This document shows, in pieces, positions 8,636-15,772 of a stretch of 33,984 bases of DNA. The notes below the pieces were generated by a model. That model was not told the origin of the DNA. It was given only the letters and a program-made list of their open reading frames with translations, and searched no databases. The stretch is from assembly GCA_023380675.1 (NCBI GenBank), contig JAMCRS010000383.1, forward strand, positions 1-33,984, given 5' to 3'. The DNA comes from Chloroflexota bacterium. Lineage in GTDB: Bacteria > Chloroflexota > Anaerolineae > UBA4142. The translations under genes and the position numbers were made by a program. Numbering within the stretch: the stretch's first letter is position 1; the number at the start of each line of letters is the position of its first letter.

Positions 8636-10402
8636 ATGAACACCGCATTTGTTGAAAGAAAGGCCACGACTGCCGAGGTTCTCAAGACTGGACTTGAATT
8701 TGGCGCGATCGGCGGGATCATCGGCATCTTTGTGGGCGTGGAAGGAATGCTGCAAGCGTTCAACGTCCGCGATATCGTCAGCGGCATCATTACGACGAGC
8801 GAGGTGCTTGTACTGCTGATCTTTTTTGCGACAGCGTATTTGGCGGTTAGTCGTTGTCGGTCGACCAATACACTCCTGACATTCGCCACAGGCGCAATCT
8901 CCTCCGTCGTAGCCGGCGCCTTCTTGATCGGCCTTGTTGCTCTAGGCGGCGTGATCCGCCTCGGCGACATGTTCATCAATGCCGTTCCCGATCTCTACAA
9001 TCTGTTGACCTTTCATCAGGGATTGGTGAATGGGAGCGTCTATCTCCTGATCGTGGCCCTCGCCGCCGGTGTTGTGGCGAGTCTGGCCTACTTTCTCCCT
9101 TCGCTGCCGCGGCGCGCCATCGTCTACGGACTGGTTGCGATATTCGCATTCGGCTTGCTTCAGGACCTCATCAAGGTGACGTTGTCGAACTGGGCTGCGT
9201 TCGCGCCGCTCGTCAAGTTTCTCTTCGAGAGCAACGGTTTGACGATCCCGGGAGCAGCCGTCGTTTTCGTCTTGGTCGCCGGGTTGGCGCTTTTCCGATC
9301 GACGCAGGGGAGTCGCGTTCAGGACCGGTTGAACAGCCTTCCGGCCGCGTCGCAAAAGGGCCTGCGCGGCGCCTCGGTGGTCCTGCTCGTCGTCGTCCTT
9401 CTGTTGATGCCACTTTTCCTGGGTCTTTACCTGAGCGATGTGCTGGATACGGTCGGACTCTATCTTTTGATGGGGCTGGGATTGAACATCGTCGTCGGCT
9501 TCGCCGGCATGCTCGACCTGGGGTACGTCGCGTTCTACGCTATCGGGGCATACACGGTAGGTATCCTGACCTCCCCGGAGCATGCCACGGGTATTCTTCA
9601 CAACTGGTGGCTCGCGCTTCCGTTTGGCGTGTTAGCGGCCCTGAGCGCCGGTATCATCCTGGGCATCCCGGTGCTCAAAATGCGGGGTGACTATCTCGCC
9701 ATCGTCACACTGGGGTTTGGCGAGATCATCCGCCTGCTTGCCAACTCGGATTTCCTGAAACCGTGGGAAGGCGGCCCGCAGGGAATACAGGGCATCCCTC
9801 TTCCGGACGTCGGTCCGATTCGATTTGTGCAGATGCAGCTCTCGATTCCGCTGCTGGGTCAGTTCCAGTTCACGCCATCGCAAGAGTTCTATTACTTGTT
9901 TCTCGCCGGGTGTCTCCTCGTCATGTTTGTCGCTACGCGCGTCAAGGTCTCGCGGATCGGACGGGCCTGGATGGCAATTCGCGAAGACGAAGACGTGGCG
10001 CAGGCGATGGGCATCAACCTGGTGGCGACGAAGCTGATGGCGTTCGGAATGGGCGCATCCTTCGGCGGCCTCAGCGGTGCGATCTTCGCCAGCAAGCTTC
10101 AATCCGTTTACCCAACCAGCTTCACTTTTCTCACGTCCGTGTACGTGCTCTCGCTGATTATCGTCGGCGGGATGGGAAGCATCCCCGGCGTTGTCGTGGG
10201 CGCCCTTGCCCTCGTCGGTTTGCCAGAACTGTTGCGCGAGGTCGGCGACTACCGTTATCTTTTCTTTGGGGCCGCGCTGGTGCTGATGATGCTGATACGG
10301 CCGGAGGGGCTTTTGCCGGAAGCGCGGCGCAGGCTTGAACTCGAAGAATTCAAAGAGGAGGAAGCCGAGGCCGAAGCGCGCCAGGAACCGGCAGCGGCCT
10401 AG
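8636..10402 (+). CDS. livM: Branched-chain amino-acid ABC transporter permease LivM with long membrane extension
   Basis: At 588 residues this is much longer than a standard LivM (about 320-425). The canonical core occupies roughly residues 265-560, with GLYLLMGLGLNIVVGFAGMLDLGYVAFYAIGAYT, LKMRGDYLAIVTLGFGEIIR, GRAWMAIREDEDVAQAMGIN, VGGMGSIPGVVVGA and a final RPEGLLPEARRRLE. Residues 1-260 add about six hydrophobic segments without a recognised domain; such an N-terminal membrane block is familiar from LivM proteins of Chloroflexota and relatives. The C-terminal tail is strongly acidic (EEFKEEEAEAEARQ). It is the last gene of the operon, followed within about 20 bp by a strong terminator. Confidence 0.9.
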   Translation: MNTAFVERKATTAEVLKTGLEFGAIGGIIGIFVGVEGMLQAFNVRDIVSGIITTSEVLVLLIFFATAYLAVSRCRSTNTLLTFATGAISSVVAGAFLIGLVALGGVIRLGDMFINAVPDLYNLLTFHQGLVNGSVYLLIVALAAGVVASLAYFLPSLPRRAIVYGLVAIFAFGLLQDLIKVTLSNWAAFAPLVKFLFESNGLTIPGAAVVFVLVAGLALFRSTQGSRVQDRLNSLPAASQKGLRGASVVLLVVVLLLMPLFLGLYLSDVLDTVGLYLLMGLGLNIVVGFAGMLDLGYVAFYAIGAYTVGILTSPEHATGILHNWWLALPFGVLAALSAGIILGIPVLKMRGDYLAIVTLGFGEIIRLLANSDFLKPWEGGPQGIQGIPLPDVGPIRFVQMQLSIPLLGQFQFTPSQEFYYLFLAGCLLVMFVATRVKVSRIGRAWMAIREDEDVAQAMGINLVATKLMAFGMGASFGGLSGAIFASKLQSVYPTSFTFLTSVYVLSLIIVGGMGSIPGVVVGALALVGLPELLREVGDYRYLFFGAALVLMMLIRPEGLLPEARRRLELEEFKEEEAEAEARQEPAAA

Positions 10403-10421
10403 TCGAGCCGTGGACTTGAGA

Positions 10422-10456
10422 GGGCGAGGCATTCTGCGCGAATGCCTCGCCCTTTT
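10422..10456 (+). terminator. Rho-independent terminator of livKHM
   Basis: GGGCGAGGCATTC (10422-10434) pairs perfectly with GAATGCCTCGCCC (10440-10452) around a 5-nt loop, followed by TTTT. It lies just after the livM stop. Confidence 0.92.
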
Positions 10457-10675
10457 GATGCCGTCGAACCGATCCATAGCCGGGCGGTGCCGTTGTGTCG
10501 GCAGCATATCCCCGTTGGCCGGAACATTGCCCGTCGTGATCTCATCGTTGGCTTTCGGCGACTGGACGAAACCGGCTTGTGGCTGAAAACCCTCTCACTT
10601 TTCGCTGGACGGAACATCGCGTTAGGGCAAGTCCCCGATCTGACCAGCGACACGGAGTCGCTACACTCCGCGTTT

Positions 10676-10763
10676 GGCCCCGGCCCCCTTCCCCCCTGCG
10701 TTTCACTTCGGGGATCTTCGACCTAAAGGCGAAGGGGGGAGTCGCGTTGAGGAGAGGGGCCGG
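10676..10763. repeat. GC-rich imperfect palindrome in the livM-CGNR intergenic region
   Basis: CCGGCCCC (10680-10687) pairs with GGGGCCGG (10756-10763), and TCCCCCC (10690-10696) pairs with GGGGGGA (10734-10740), enclosing smaller CCCCG/CGGGG complementarity. No gene is supported between 10457 and 10897; this palindrome and the downstream promoter are the only structures seen there. It resembles the short CCCCTTCCCC/GGGGAAGGGG intergenic elements of Chloroflexota, but no second copy is present in the window. Confidence 0.4.
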
Positions 10764-10808
10764 CGGGAGGTCAGCAACGAACTTTGCAGCTGCCGTGCCG
10801 ACTGAGTA

Positions 10809-10837
10809 TTGACATCAGGCTGTTAACCAGCTATTAT
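10809..10837 (+). promoter_or_regulatory. Promoter of the CGNR regulator gene
   Basis: TTGACA (10809-10814) and TATTAT (10832-10837) are separated by 17 bp. The -10 box lies between the arms of an inverted repeat, as expected for a repressible promoter. Confidence 0.8.
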
Positions 10838-10852
10838 GCTTGTACTGGTTAA
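10823..10852. promoter_or_regulatory. Inverted-repeat operator, copy 1 (autoregulation)
   Basis: TTAACCAG (10823-10830) and CTGGTTAA (10845-10852) form a perfect 8-bp inverted repeat with a 14-bp spacer that contains the -10 box. The core AACCAG-N14-CTGGTT recurs with identical spacing at the promoter of the surface-protein gene (11623-11648). The natural candidate binder is the adjacent CGNR protein, acting on its own promoter; this is inference. Confidence 0.7.
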
Positions 10853-10897
10853 TCTCATTCGCCGCGTGGCGAGACTGAAATTCGTCCGGATCAATCG

Positions 10898-11524
10898 ATG
10901 AAGCAGCCGAATTCGGAAGCCGAGAAGCAGCATTTGGTCGCAGGCGTGCTGTGCCTGAACTTTGCCAACACGCTGTACGGTCACGGAAAGACGCCGATCC
11001 ACGAGTACCTGTTCGGCTACCCGGACCTCACGGTATGGTGCAGCCGCGTCGGAATCGTCTCCAAGGAGCACTCTGCTTATCTAATGCGTTTAGCGCTGCG
11101 CCAGCCAAACGTGGCGCTCTCGGTCTTTCATCGCGCGATCGCGCTTCGCGAGACGATCTTTCGAGTGTTCACCGCGGTGGCTGATGCAAGGCCGCCGCTG
11201 ACGGCCGACATCTCGGCCTTGGATTCGGCCCGCACAGAAGCGCTCGCCCATTCACGGGTCGTTGCCGGCGGCAAGGGATATTCTGTCGAGTGGCCCAGTC
11301 GTGGCGCGCTCGACCGATTGCTTTGGCCCATCAGTCTCTCGGCGGTCGATTTGCTCGTCTCCCCGGACCTTGATCGCGTCCGACACTGCGCCGGCTGTGA
11401 TTGGCTCTTTCTCGACACGAGCCGCAACCACATGCGCCGCTGGTGTTCGATGAGCGTATGCGGCAACCGCGCCAAGGTGCGGCGGTACCTTGCCCGCAAA
11501 CGCACACTGGCGTCGACCGAATAG
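10898..11524 (+). CDS. CGNR zinc-finger / ABATE-domain transcriptional regulator
   Basis: This 208-residue protein has the two-part architecture of the ABATE (PF07336) plus zf-CGNR (PF11706) family, presumed stress-linked transcription regulators. The N-terminal region (about 12-150) begins HLVAGVLCLNFANTLYG. The C-terminal zinc finger (about 160-202) has Cys 164, 167, 183 and 188, with CAGCDWLFLDTSRNHMRRWCSMSVCGNRAK carrying the name-giving CGNR; a basic tail follows. No good Shine-Dalgarno precedes the ATG. The gene is monocistronic, ending in a strong terminator. Its promoter carries an inverted repeat that also occurs at the promoter of the next gene, so it probably controls itself and that surface protein. 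Activator or repressor status is not readable; operator placement over the -10 suggests repression here. Confidence 0.88.
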   Translation: MKQPNSEAEKQHLVAGVLCLNFANTLYGHGKTPIHEYLFGYPDLTVWCSRVGIVSKEHSAYLMRLALRQPNVALSVFHRAIALRETIFRVFTAVADARPPLTADISALDSARTEALAHSRVVAGGKGYSVEWPSRGALDRLLWPISLSAVDLLVSPDLDRVRHCAGCDWLFLDTSRNHMRRWCSMSVCGNRAKVRRYLARKRTLASTE

Positions 11525-11547
11525 ACGGCGGACAGGTGGTTTCCCAG

Positions 11548-11581
11548 GGGCTCTCTGGCTCATTTCCGGAGAGCCCTTTTT
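11548..11581 (+). terminator. Rho-independent terminator of the CGNR gene
   Basis: GGGCTCTCTGG (11548-11558) pairs with CCGGAGAGCCC (11566-11576; one G-T wobble) around a 7-nt loop and is followed by TTTTT. It separates the regulator from the promoter of the surface-protein gene. Confidence 0.92.
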
Positions 11582-11589
11582 CTATGCTA

Positions 11590-11618
11590 TTGACAATCGC
11601 TTCGAGCTCTTCTATAAT
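11590..11618 (+). promoter_or_regulatory. Consensus promoter of the S74 surface-protein operon
   Basis: An exact TTGACA (11590-11595) and an exact TATAAT (11613-11618) are separated by 17 bp. The predicted start of transcription (about 11625) falls inside the inverted repeat immediately downstream. Confidence 0.88.
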
Positions 11619-11622
11619 TGCT

Positions 11623-11648
11623 AACCAGTATAGCGGTTTATACTGGTT
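11623..11648. promoter_or_regulatory. Inverted-repeat operator, copy 2 (surface-protein promoter)
   Basis: AACCAGTATA (11623-11632) and TATACTGGTT (11639-11648) form a perfect 10-bp inverted repeat. The core AACCAG-N14-CTGGTT has exactly the half-site sequence and spacing of the repeat over the CGNR gene's promoter. It covers the transcription start and early transcribed region, a classical position for a repressor. Confidence 0.75.
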
Positions 11649-11670
11649 CACAAAGGATGGAGGAACACAG

Positions 11671-13257
11671 ATGGAAAAGGCTGTCTGGCCCCGTGCGGCG
11701 GCCGTGGCCGCGGGCCTCGTCCTCGTGGTAGGGTACGTAACCGCGAGCGCGCAGACGCCTGGCGATGTTCGGTGCGTGGCCGTCGGCTCGGCAAGCGGTA
11801 CGTGCAACGTGATTGGTGGATCGGCGAGGAACCAGATCGCGCAAGGTGTATCAGGCGCTACGCTCGCCGGTGGCGGCGATATCGATCTTCCGAATCGCAT
11901 CGACGGCGACTACGCCACGATCGGAGGAGGGTTGGGTAACCACGCGGGAGATCGGGCCGTCGTAGGAGGCGGTTCGGATAATTCCGCCGCCGGTTATCGG
12001 TCGTTTTTGGGAGGCGGCAACAATAATGTCGCCAGCGGCGCCTACTCGACCCTCGGCGGCGGCGAGAACAATATCTCGGGCCTCTATTATACGACCATCG
12101 CCGGGGGCAACAACAATCTCGCCAACGGGCGCAATGCGACCGTTGGCGGCGGCTCGGGAAATAGTGCGACCTGGTCGTTTGCGACTGTCGCCGGGGGAGG
12201 CTACAACGCGGCGGGAGGGATCGACTCGACGATCGCAGGCGGGTCGCGGAACGTGGCGGCTGGCTCGTTCGCGTCAGTCGGCGGCGGTTCGGACAACGCC
12301 GCGAGCGGATTCGATTCAACGGTGAGCGGCGGTTCGGGGAACGCGGCTGGCGGCGAGAACTCGAATGTCGCCGGGGGATTGGCGAATAACGCCACCGGCA
12401 AGTACAGCAGCGTCGGCGGAGGATACGAGAATCGGGCCGGGGCCTCAGACGTCGACCAGGTCCAGTATGCCGTAGTCGCCGGAGGGTCGCACAACACGGC
12501 CAGTGGGTTCTACTCGACAGTGCCGGGCGGTGCTGAAAACACCGCGGGGAGCGCGTACAGTTTTGCAGCCGGACGCCGCGCCGTGGTCGCGTCGAAGGAT
12601 GACGGCACATTCTTGTTTGCCGATTCGAACAATGCGGATTTTGTCTCGTCGGCGCCGAACGAATTTGCCGCTCGGGCGACTGGCGGCGCTCGATTCGTGA
12701 CCGGCGTCGATTCGAGCGGAACGCCGACCAGCGGAGTCCGGCTCCCGGCCGGCAGCGGGTCTTGGGAATCGCTGAGCGACCGCGGGTCCAAAAACTACAT
12801 CGCCGCAGTCGATACGCAGGCGATTCTCGCTCAATTGATGACCGTCCCCATCACCACCTGGAGCTACAAGTCGCAGGACCCATCCATAAAGCACATCGGA
12901 CCTATGGCCCAGGATTTCAGACAATTCGGCGTGGGCGAGGACGGCCGGTATATCAGTACGGTCGACGAGAACGGGATCGCGCTGGCCGCGATTCAGGGAA
13001 TGTACCAGCGGAACGCGGCAAGCGATCAGAAGATCAAAGACCAGGACCGACGAATTGCGGATCTAGAGTCCGAGAACAAAGTCTTGCAGAACCAAGTAGC
13101 TTCTCTGGCGCAGAGTGTGGCGGACCTGAAGCAAAACTCAAACCACGTAACCGCACCGGTGGATTCGTCTCCCCTGGTTCCAACGAACGCTGTTCTGCTG
13201 CTGGGAACGTGCATGATCGGTTGGATGTTCGTCAGCAATCGAAGGAATTTCGGCTGA
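11671..13257 (+). CDS. Repeat-containing surface protein with S74 intramolecular chaperone domain and C-terminal membrane anchor
   Basis: This 528-residue secreted or anchored protein probably forms a trimeric fibre. Order: signal peptide (1-27, ending ASA); about 12 tandem 15-residue repeats (roughly 86-297) of pattern GG-x-x-N-x-A-x-G-x-x-S-T-V, similar to YadA/Hia-type head repeats; a connecting domain; a Peptidase_S74 domain (about 368-447, with LSDRGSKNYIA, candidate catalytic Ser369, and HIGPMAQDFRQFGVGEDG); a coiled coil (about 448-489); and a TM helix (505-521) with basic tail SNRRNFG. In phage tail spikes S74 drives trimerisation and then cleaves itself off before the conserved Ser. 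ATG 11671 follows GGAGG; the frame is open further upstream only through the terminator and promoter. Phage ancestry of the S74 domain is possible. Confidence 0.82.
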   Translation: MEKAVWPRAAAVAAGLVLVVGYVTASAQTPGDVRCVAVGSASGTCNVIGGSARNQIAQGVSGATLAGGGDIDLPNRIDGDYATIGGGLGNHAGDRAVVGGGSDNSAAGYRSFLGGGNNNVASGAYSTLGGGENNISGLYYTTIAGGNNNLANGRNATVGGGSGNSATWSFATVAGGGYNAAGGIDSTIAGGSRNVAAGSFASVGGGSDNAASGFDSTVSGGSGNAAGGENSNVAGGLANNATGKYSSVGGGYENRAGASDVDQVQYAVVAGGSHNTASGFYSTVPGGAENTAGSAYSFAAGRRAVVASKDDGTFLFADSNNADFVSSAPNEFAARATGGARFVTGVDSSGTPTSGVRLPAGSGSWESLSDRGSKNYIAAVDTQAILAQLMTVPITTWSYKSQDPSIKHIGPMAQDFRQFGVGEDGRYISTVDENGIALAAIQGMYQRNAASDQKIKDQDRRIADLESENKVLQNQVASLAQSVADLKQNSNHVTAPVDSSPLVPTNAVLLLGTCMIGWMFVSNRRNFG

Positions 13258-13290
13258 AAATTCCTTCGCGACAAATAAGGAGGCATTTCG

Positions 13291-13980
13291 GTGAACGACT
13301 TGGTGCGGGTTCCAAAATTCGTGCCCTTCTTCGCGGGGCTGCTTGCCCTCGCGGTCTTCAGTGCCTGCGCTCCCGTCGCGCCCGCCGGCCCAACGCCAAC
13401 ACCGACCGTCTTCTATCGGGATCCGACGTATGCCCAGATCACGCCCGGGCCGCACAAATACGTCGGAGATCTTTCGACGACGATCGAGGTGCTGCCATTT
13501 CCGTACTCGAGACCCCTTCCGCCCCCGGTCTCGACGGCCATCGACGGTCTTTACACGCGCACGATTCCGACGGAAGGAACGCCGACTCCCTGCAAACGCT
13601 GCGCCGGGTATCGCTTGGAAGGCGGAGCCTGGTCGCTCTATTTCAACAACGGGGTCTACAAAGAGTTTCAGCAAGATACCGATTTCGAAGCCGTCGGGTC
13701 ATACGCCGTGGACGGGAACCAGCTCACCCTATTCAACGATCCCTACTGCGAAGAGGACGTGAAGATGCAGGGCATCTATACGTGGGAGAAAAACGGTGGC
13801 ACTTTGACACTGACGGCCGTGAACGATCCATGCACGATCGGACTGCGAGCAAAGAACCTAACGGCGACGTCATGGACGAAGAAGGTCGACGAGTGTCAGC
13901 CTCCCAATCGGGAAGCGGCCGTCAGCGGACATTGGGAGCAGCCGGCGGAGTGCACCGCAAAGCTCACGCCCGCGCAGTAG
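13291..13980 (+). CDS. Lipoprotein with lipocalin-like beta domain, unknown function
   Basis: This 229-residue predicted lipoprotein has a signal peptide with FSAC and the lipidated Cys at 26, followed by a Pro/Thr-rich linker. The C-terminal half (about 100-205) has the alternating strand pattern of small lipocalin-like folds: GGAWSLYFNNGVYKEFQ, VGSYAVDGNQLTLFND and GIYTWEKNGGTLTLTAVNDPC. Several Cys residues could form disulfides. The GTG start follows TAAGGAGG at good spacing. It begins 33 bp after the surface-protein stop with no terminator or promoter between, so it is probably co-transcribed and under the same operator. No specific function is assigned. Confidence 0.72.
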   Translation: MNDLVRVPKFVPFFAGLLALAVFSACAPVAPAGPTPTPTVFYRDPTYAQITPGPHKYVGDLSTTIEVLPFPYSRPLPPPVSTAIDGLYTRTIPTEGTPTPCKRCAGYRLEGGAWSLYFNNGVYKEFQQDTDFEAVGSYAVDGNQLTLFNDPYCEEDVKMQGIYTWEKNGGTLTLTAVNDPCTIGLRAKNLTATSWTKKVDECQPPNREAAVSGHWEQPAECTAKLTPAQ

Positions 13981-14109
13981 GGGCTCGTTTGGTCCGCTCC
14001 CAATTCTTCTTTCACCCCTGTTCGCCGCGCGGATGAGGGGTTGGGGTTATGGAGTCCAGCGAGGTCGCAAAAGGTTCTGCAAGAGCCCTCTGCAGGAGCT
14101 GTGCGCGAC

Positions 14110-14138
14110 TTGAACCTCGATTCGATTTGCGTTACAAT
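14110..14138 (+). promoter_or_regulatory. Promoter of the ornithine cyclodeaminase-like gene
   Basis: TTGAAC (14110-14115) and TACAAT (14133-14138) are separated by 17 bp. Transcription would begin near 14145, right at the GAGGAGGT ribosome-binding site (14145-14152), leaving a very short leader. The region 13981-14109 holds no recognised gene. Confidence 0.7.
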
Positions 14139-14159
14139 CGCGTCGAGGAGGTCACCCCA

Positions 14160-15146
14160 ATGCGAATCCTATCTCGCGCCGACGTTCAACGTGCCATTTC
14201 TATGAAAGACGCGATTGCGATTGTGCGCGACGCCTTTGCCCAACTTTCGAGCGGTCAGGCCACTGTTCCGCTGCGGGTCCCGGTCCCGATTCAAAAACAC
14301 GACGGCGTGACGCTCTTCATGCCGGCCCACTTGCACCAGAGCGATGCGCTCGCCGTCAAGATCGTCTCGGTCCACAACCAAAACCCCGCCAGGGGTCTGC
14401 CGTTGATCCACGCGCTGGTTGTCGTCGTAGACGCTGCCACCGGCAAGCCGCTCGCGGCCATGGAGGGTGGCTATCTGACGGCGCTTCGCACAGGCGCGGC
14501 AAGCGGTGTGTCGACCGACTTGTTGGCGCGACGCGACGCCAAGGTCGCTGCCATCTTTGGCGCCGGCGTGCAGGGACGCACGCAGCTCCTGGCGGTCGCC
14601 GCCGTCCGCCGTCTGGAGCGCGCCTTTGTGTTCGACGCCGTGCGCGAGAATGCCGAGAAATTCGTCGCAGCGATGCGCGGCCAGCCCGGCGTGCCGGCAG
14701 ACCTGCGCGCGGCGGAGTCGTCGTCTGAAGCCGTCCGCGACGCGGATATCATCTGCACGGCAACCACGTCCACCCGGCCGGTCTTTAGTGGGGCGGAGGT
14801 CAAGCCCGGCGCTCACATTTCCGGCATAGGAGCCTATACGCCGGAAATGCAGGAGATCGACCCGGTCGCGCTCCAGCGCGCAAGCAAGATCGTCATCGAT
14901 CACCACGCCGGCGCGCTCGCCGAGGCCGGCGATCTGATCATCGCGTTGAGGGAGGGAGCAATCAAGCAATCCGACATCTACGCGGAGATCGGCGAGATTG
15001 CGGCGGGGATCAAACCGGGCCGAGAGCGGGAGGACGAGATTACGGTGTTCAAGTCTGTCGGCAACGCCGTGCAGGACGCGTCGGTCGCTCGAGCGATTTA
15101 CGACGCCGCCGTTCGGGAGAATGTGGGAGTCGAGGTTGAGATGTAG
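14160..15146 (+). CDS. Ornithine cyclodeaminase / mu-crystallin family protein
   Basis: This 328-residue NAD(P)-dependent enzyme belongs to the family that includes ornithine cyclodeaminase (ornithine to proline plus ammonia), archaeal-type alanine dehydrogenase and ketimine reductase/mu-crystallin. The N-terminal part (about 1-120) is the dimerisation/substrate domain, with [18 protein letters not shown] and [19 protein letters not shown]. The Rossmann motif [15 protein letters not shown] lies near 138-152. [17 protein letters not shown] and [18 protein letters not shown] are family-typical. ATG 14160 is chosen because GAGGAGGT precedes it and the promoter ends just upstream. Length and motifs look intact. 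Family members are hard to separate by eye, so the substrate stays open, but it fits the amino-acid transport and oxidase genes nearby. Confidence 0.88.
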   Translation: MRILSRADVQRAISMKDAIAIVRDAFAQLSSGQATVPLRVPVPIQKHDGVTLFMPAHLHQSDALAVKIVSVHNQNPARGLPLIHALVVVVDAATGKPLAAMEGGYLTALRTGAASGVSTDLLARRDAKVAAIFGAGVQGRTQLLAVAAVRRLERAFVFDAVRENAEKFVAAMRGQPGVPADLRAAESSSEAVRDADIICTATTSTRPVFSGAEVKPGAHISGIGAYTPEMQEIDPVALQRASKIVIDHHAGALAEAGDLIIALREGAIKQSDIYAEIGEIAAGIKPGREREDEITVFKSVGNAVQDASVARAIYDAAVRENVGVEVEM

Positions 15147-15149
15147 GGT

Positions 15150-15605
15150 CTGCCTTGGGAGCTGATCTGAGGGGCCGATGGTAGAGAGCCAGAGAGTCTC
15201 ACCCCGAACCGAGAGTGGCCCGTTCTCGCTATCCTGACCAAAAGACACCGCGTAGCGCGCACGTTGGTATTTTCCGTTCGTTGATGCTTGGCGGACGTCC
15301 TCGGGGATGTTCAATTCGATCGCCAACTTGAAATGATCCGCGGACTGGTTGAAGATTAGCTCATTGGTTTGGCTAGCGCGCCCGGTCGCCTCGGCTGACT
15401 GACCGCGGATGAGGACCGATTCTTCGAGGCCGAACTTCAAGAAATCGCCCAGCAAGCCGATCACGTCAAGAAACGCGCTCTTACCTGTCGCGTTCGCGCC
15501 TACAAGCGCGTGGAATCGCTGTAACGGCTGACTGACATAGCGCAGGCAGCGATAGTTCAGTGCTTCGACGCGAGAGATTACTCCGTATCGCGTCTTTGCG
15601 TCCAT
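15150..15605 (-). pseudogene. 3'-truncated AAA-family ATPase remnant (RecF/OLD-like)
   Basis: Reading leftward from ATG 15605 (preceded by GGAGTG), about 150 residues resemble the N-terminal half of SMC/RecF-like AAA ATPases (AAA_15/AAA_21). They begin MDAKTRYGVISRVEALNYRCLRY and contain Walker A GANATGKS, then LLGDFLKFGLEESVLIRG, NELIFNQSADHFKLAIELN and RYAVSFG...VRGETLWL. The resemblance ends close to the stop codon of the cyclodeaminase-like gene. The open frame continues only as that gene's antisense strand, so signature and Walker B regions are missing. I read it as a gene cut by a rearrangement. 15147-15149 and 15606-15772 hold nothing else recognisable. Confidence 0.65.
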
Positions 15606-15772
15606 TTTCACTCCAGGTTCATGGATGGGCAGTGCGCTCGTCAACAAGCCAACATTTGTCGAGTGAATGCGTCATTCCCGCGAACGCTGCTCCTCAGACT
15701 CTTGGACCCCACTTATCCGACCTCTTCCATCATGAAGGAGTTCCTGCGCGAGCGCATCTGAGGACCGGCGAT

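Noticed and set aside
11401..11670. N-terminal extension of the surface-protein frame
   Set aside because: It runs through the end of the CGNR gene, a terminator, a promoter and an operator; ATG 11671 has a ribosome-binding site and a signal peptide.
11926..12570. CRISPR array or simple DNA repeat
   Set aside because: The 45-bp periodicity is in frame, with variable bases at synonymous positions; it encodes 15-residue protein repeats.
12762..14036. 424-codon plus-strand frame overlapping the surface protein and lipoprotein genes
   Set aside because: Low-complexity Arg/Gly/Ser-rich translation without motifs; out of frame with two well-supported genes.
14169..15647. 492-codon minus-strand frame resembling an intact ATPase
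   Set aside because: Only the first third resembles an ATPase; the rest is the antisense strand of the cyclodeaminase-like gene. Recorded as a truncated remnant.
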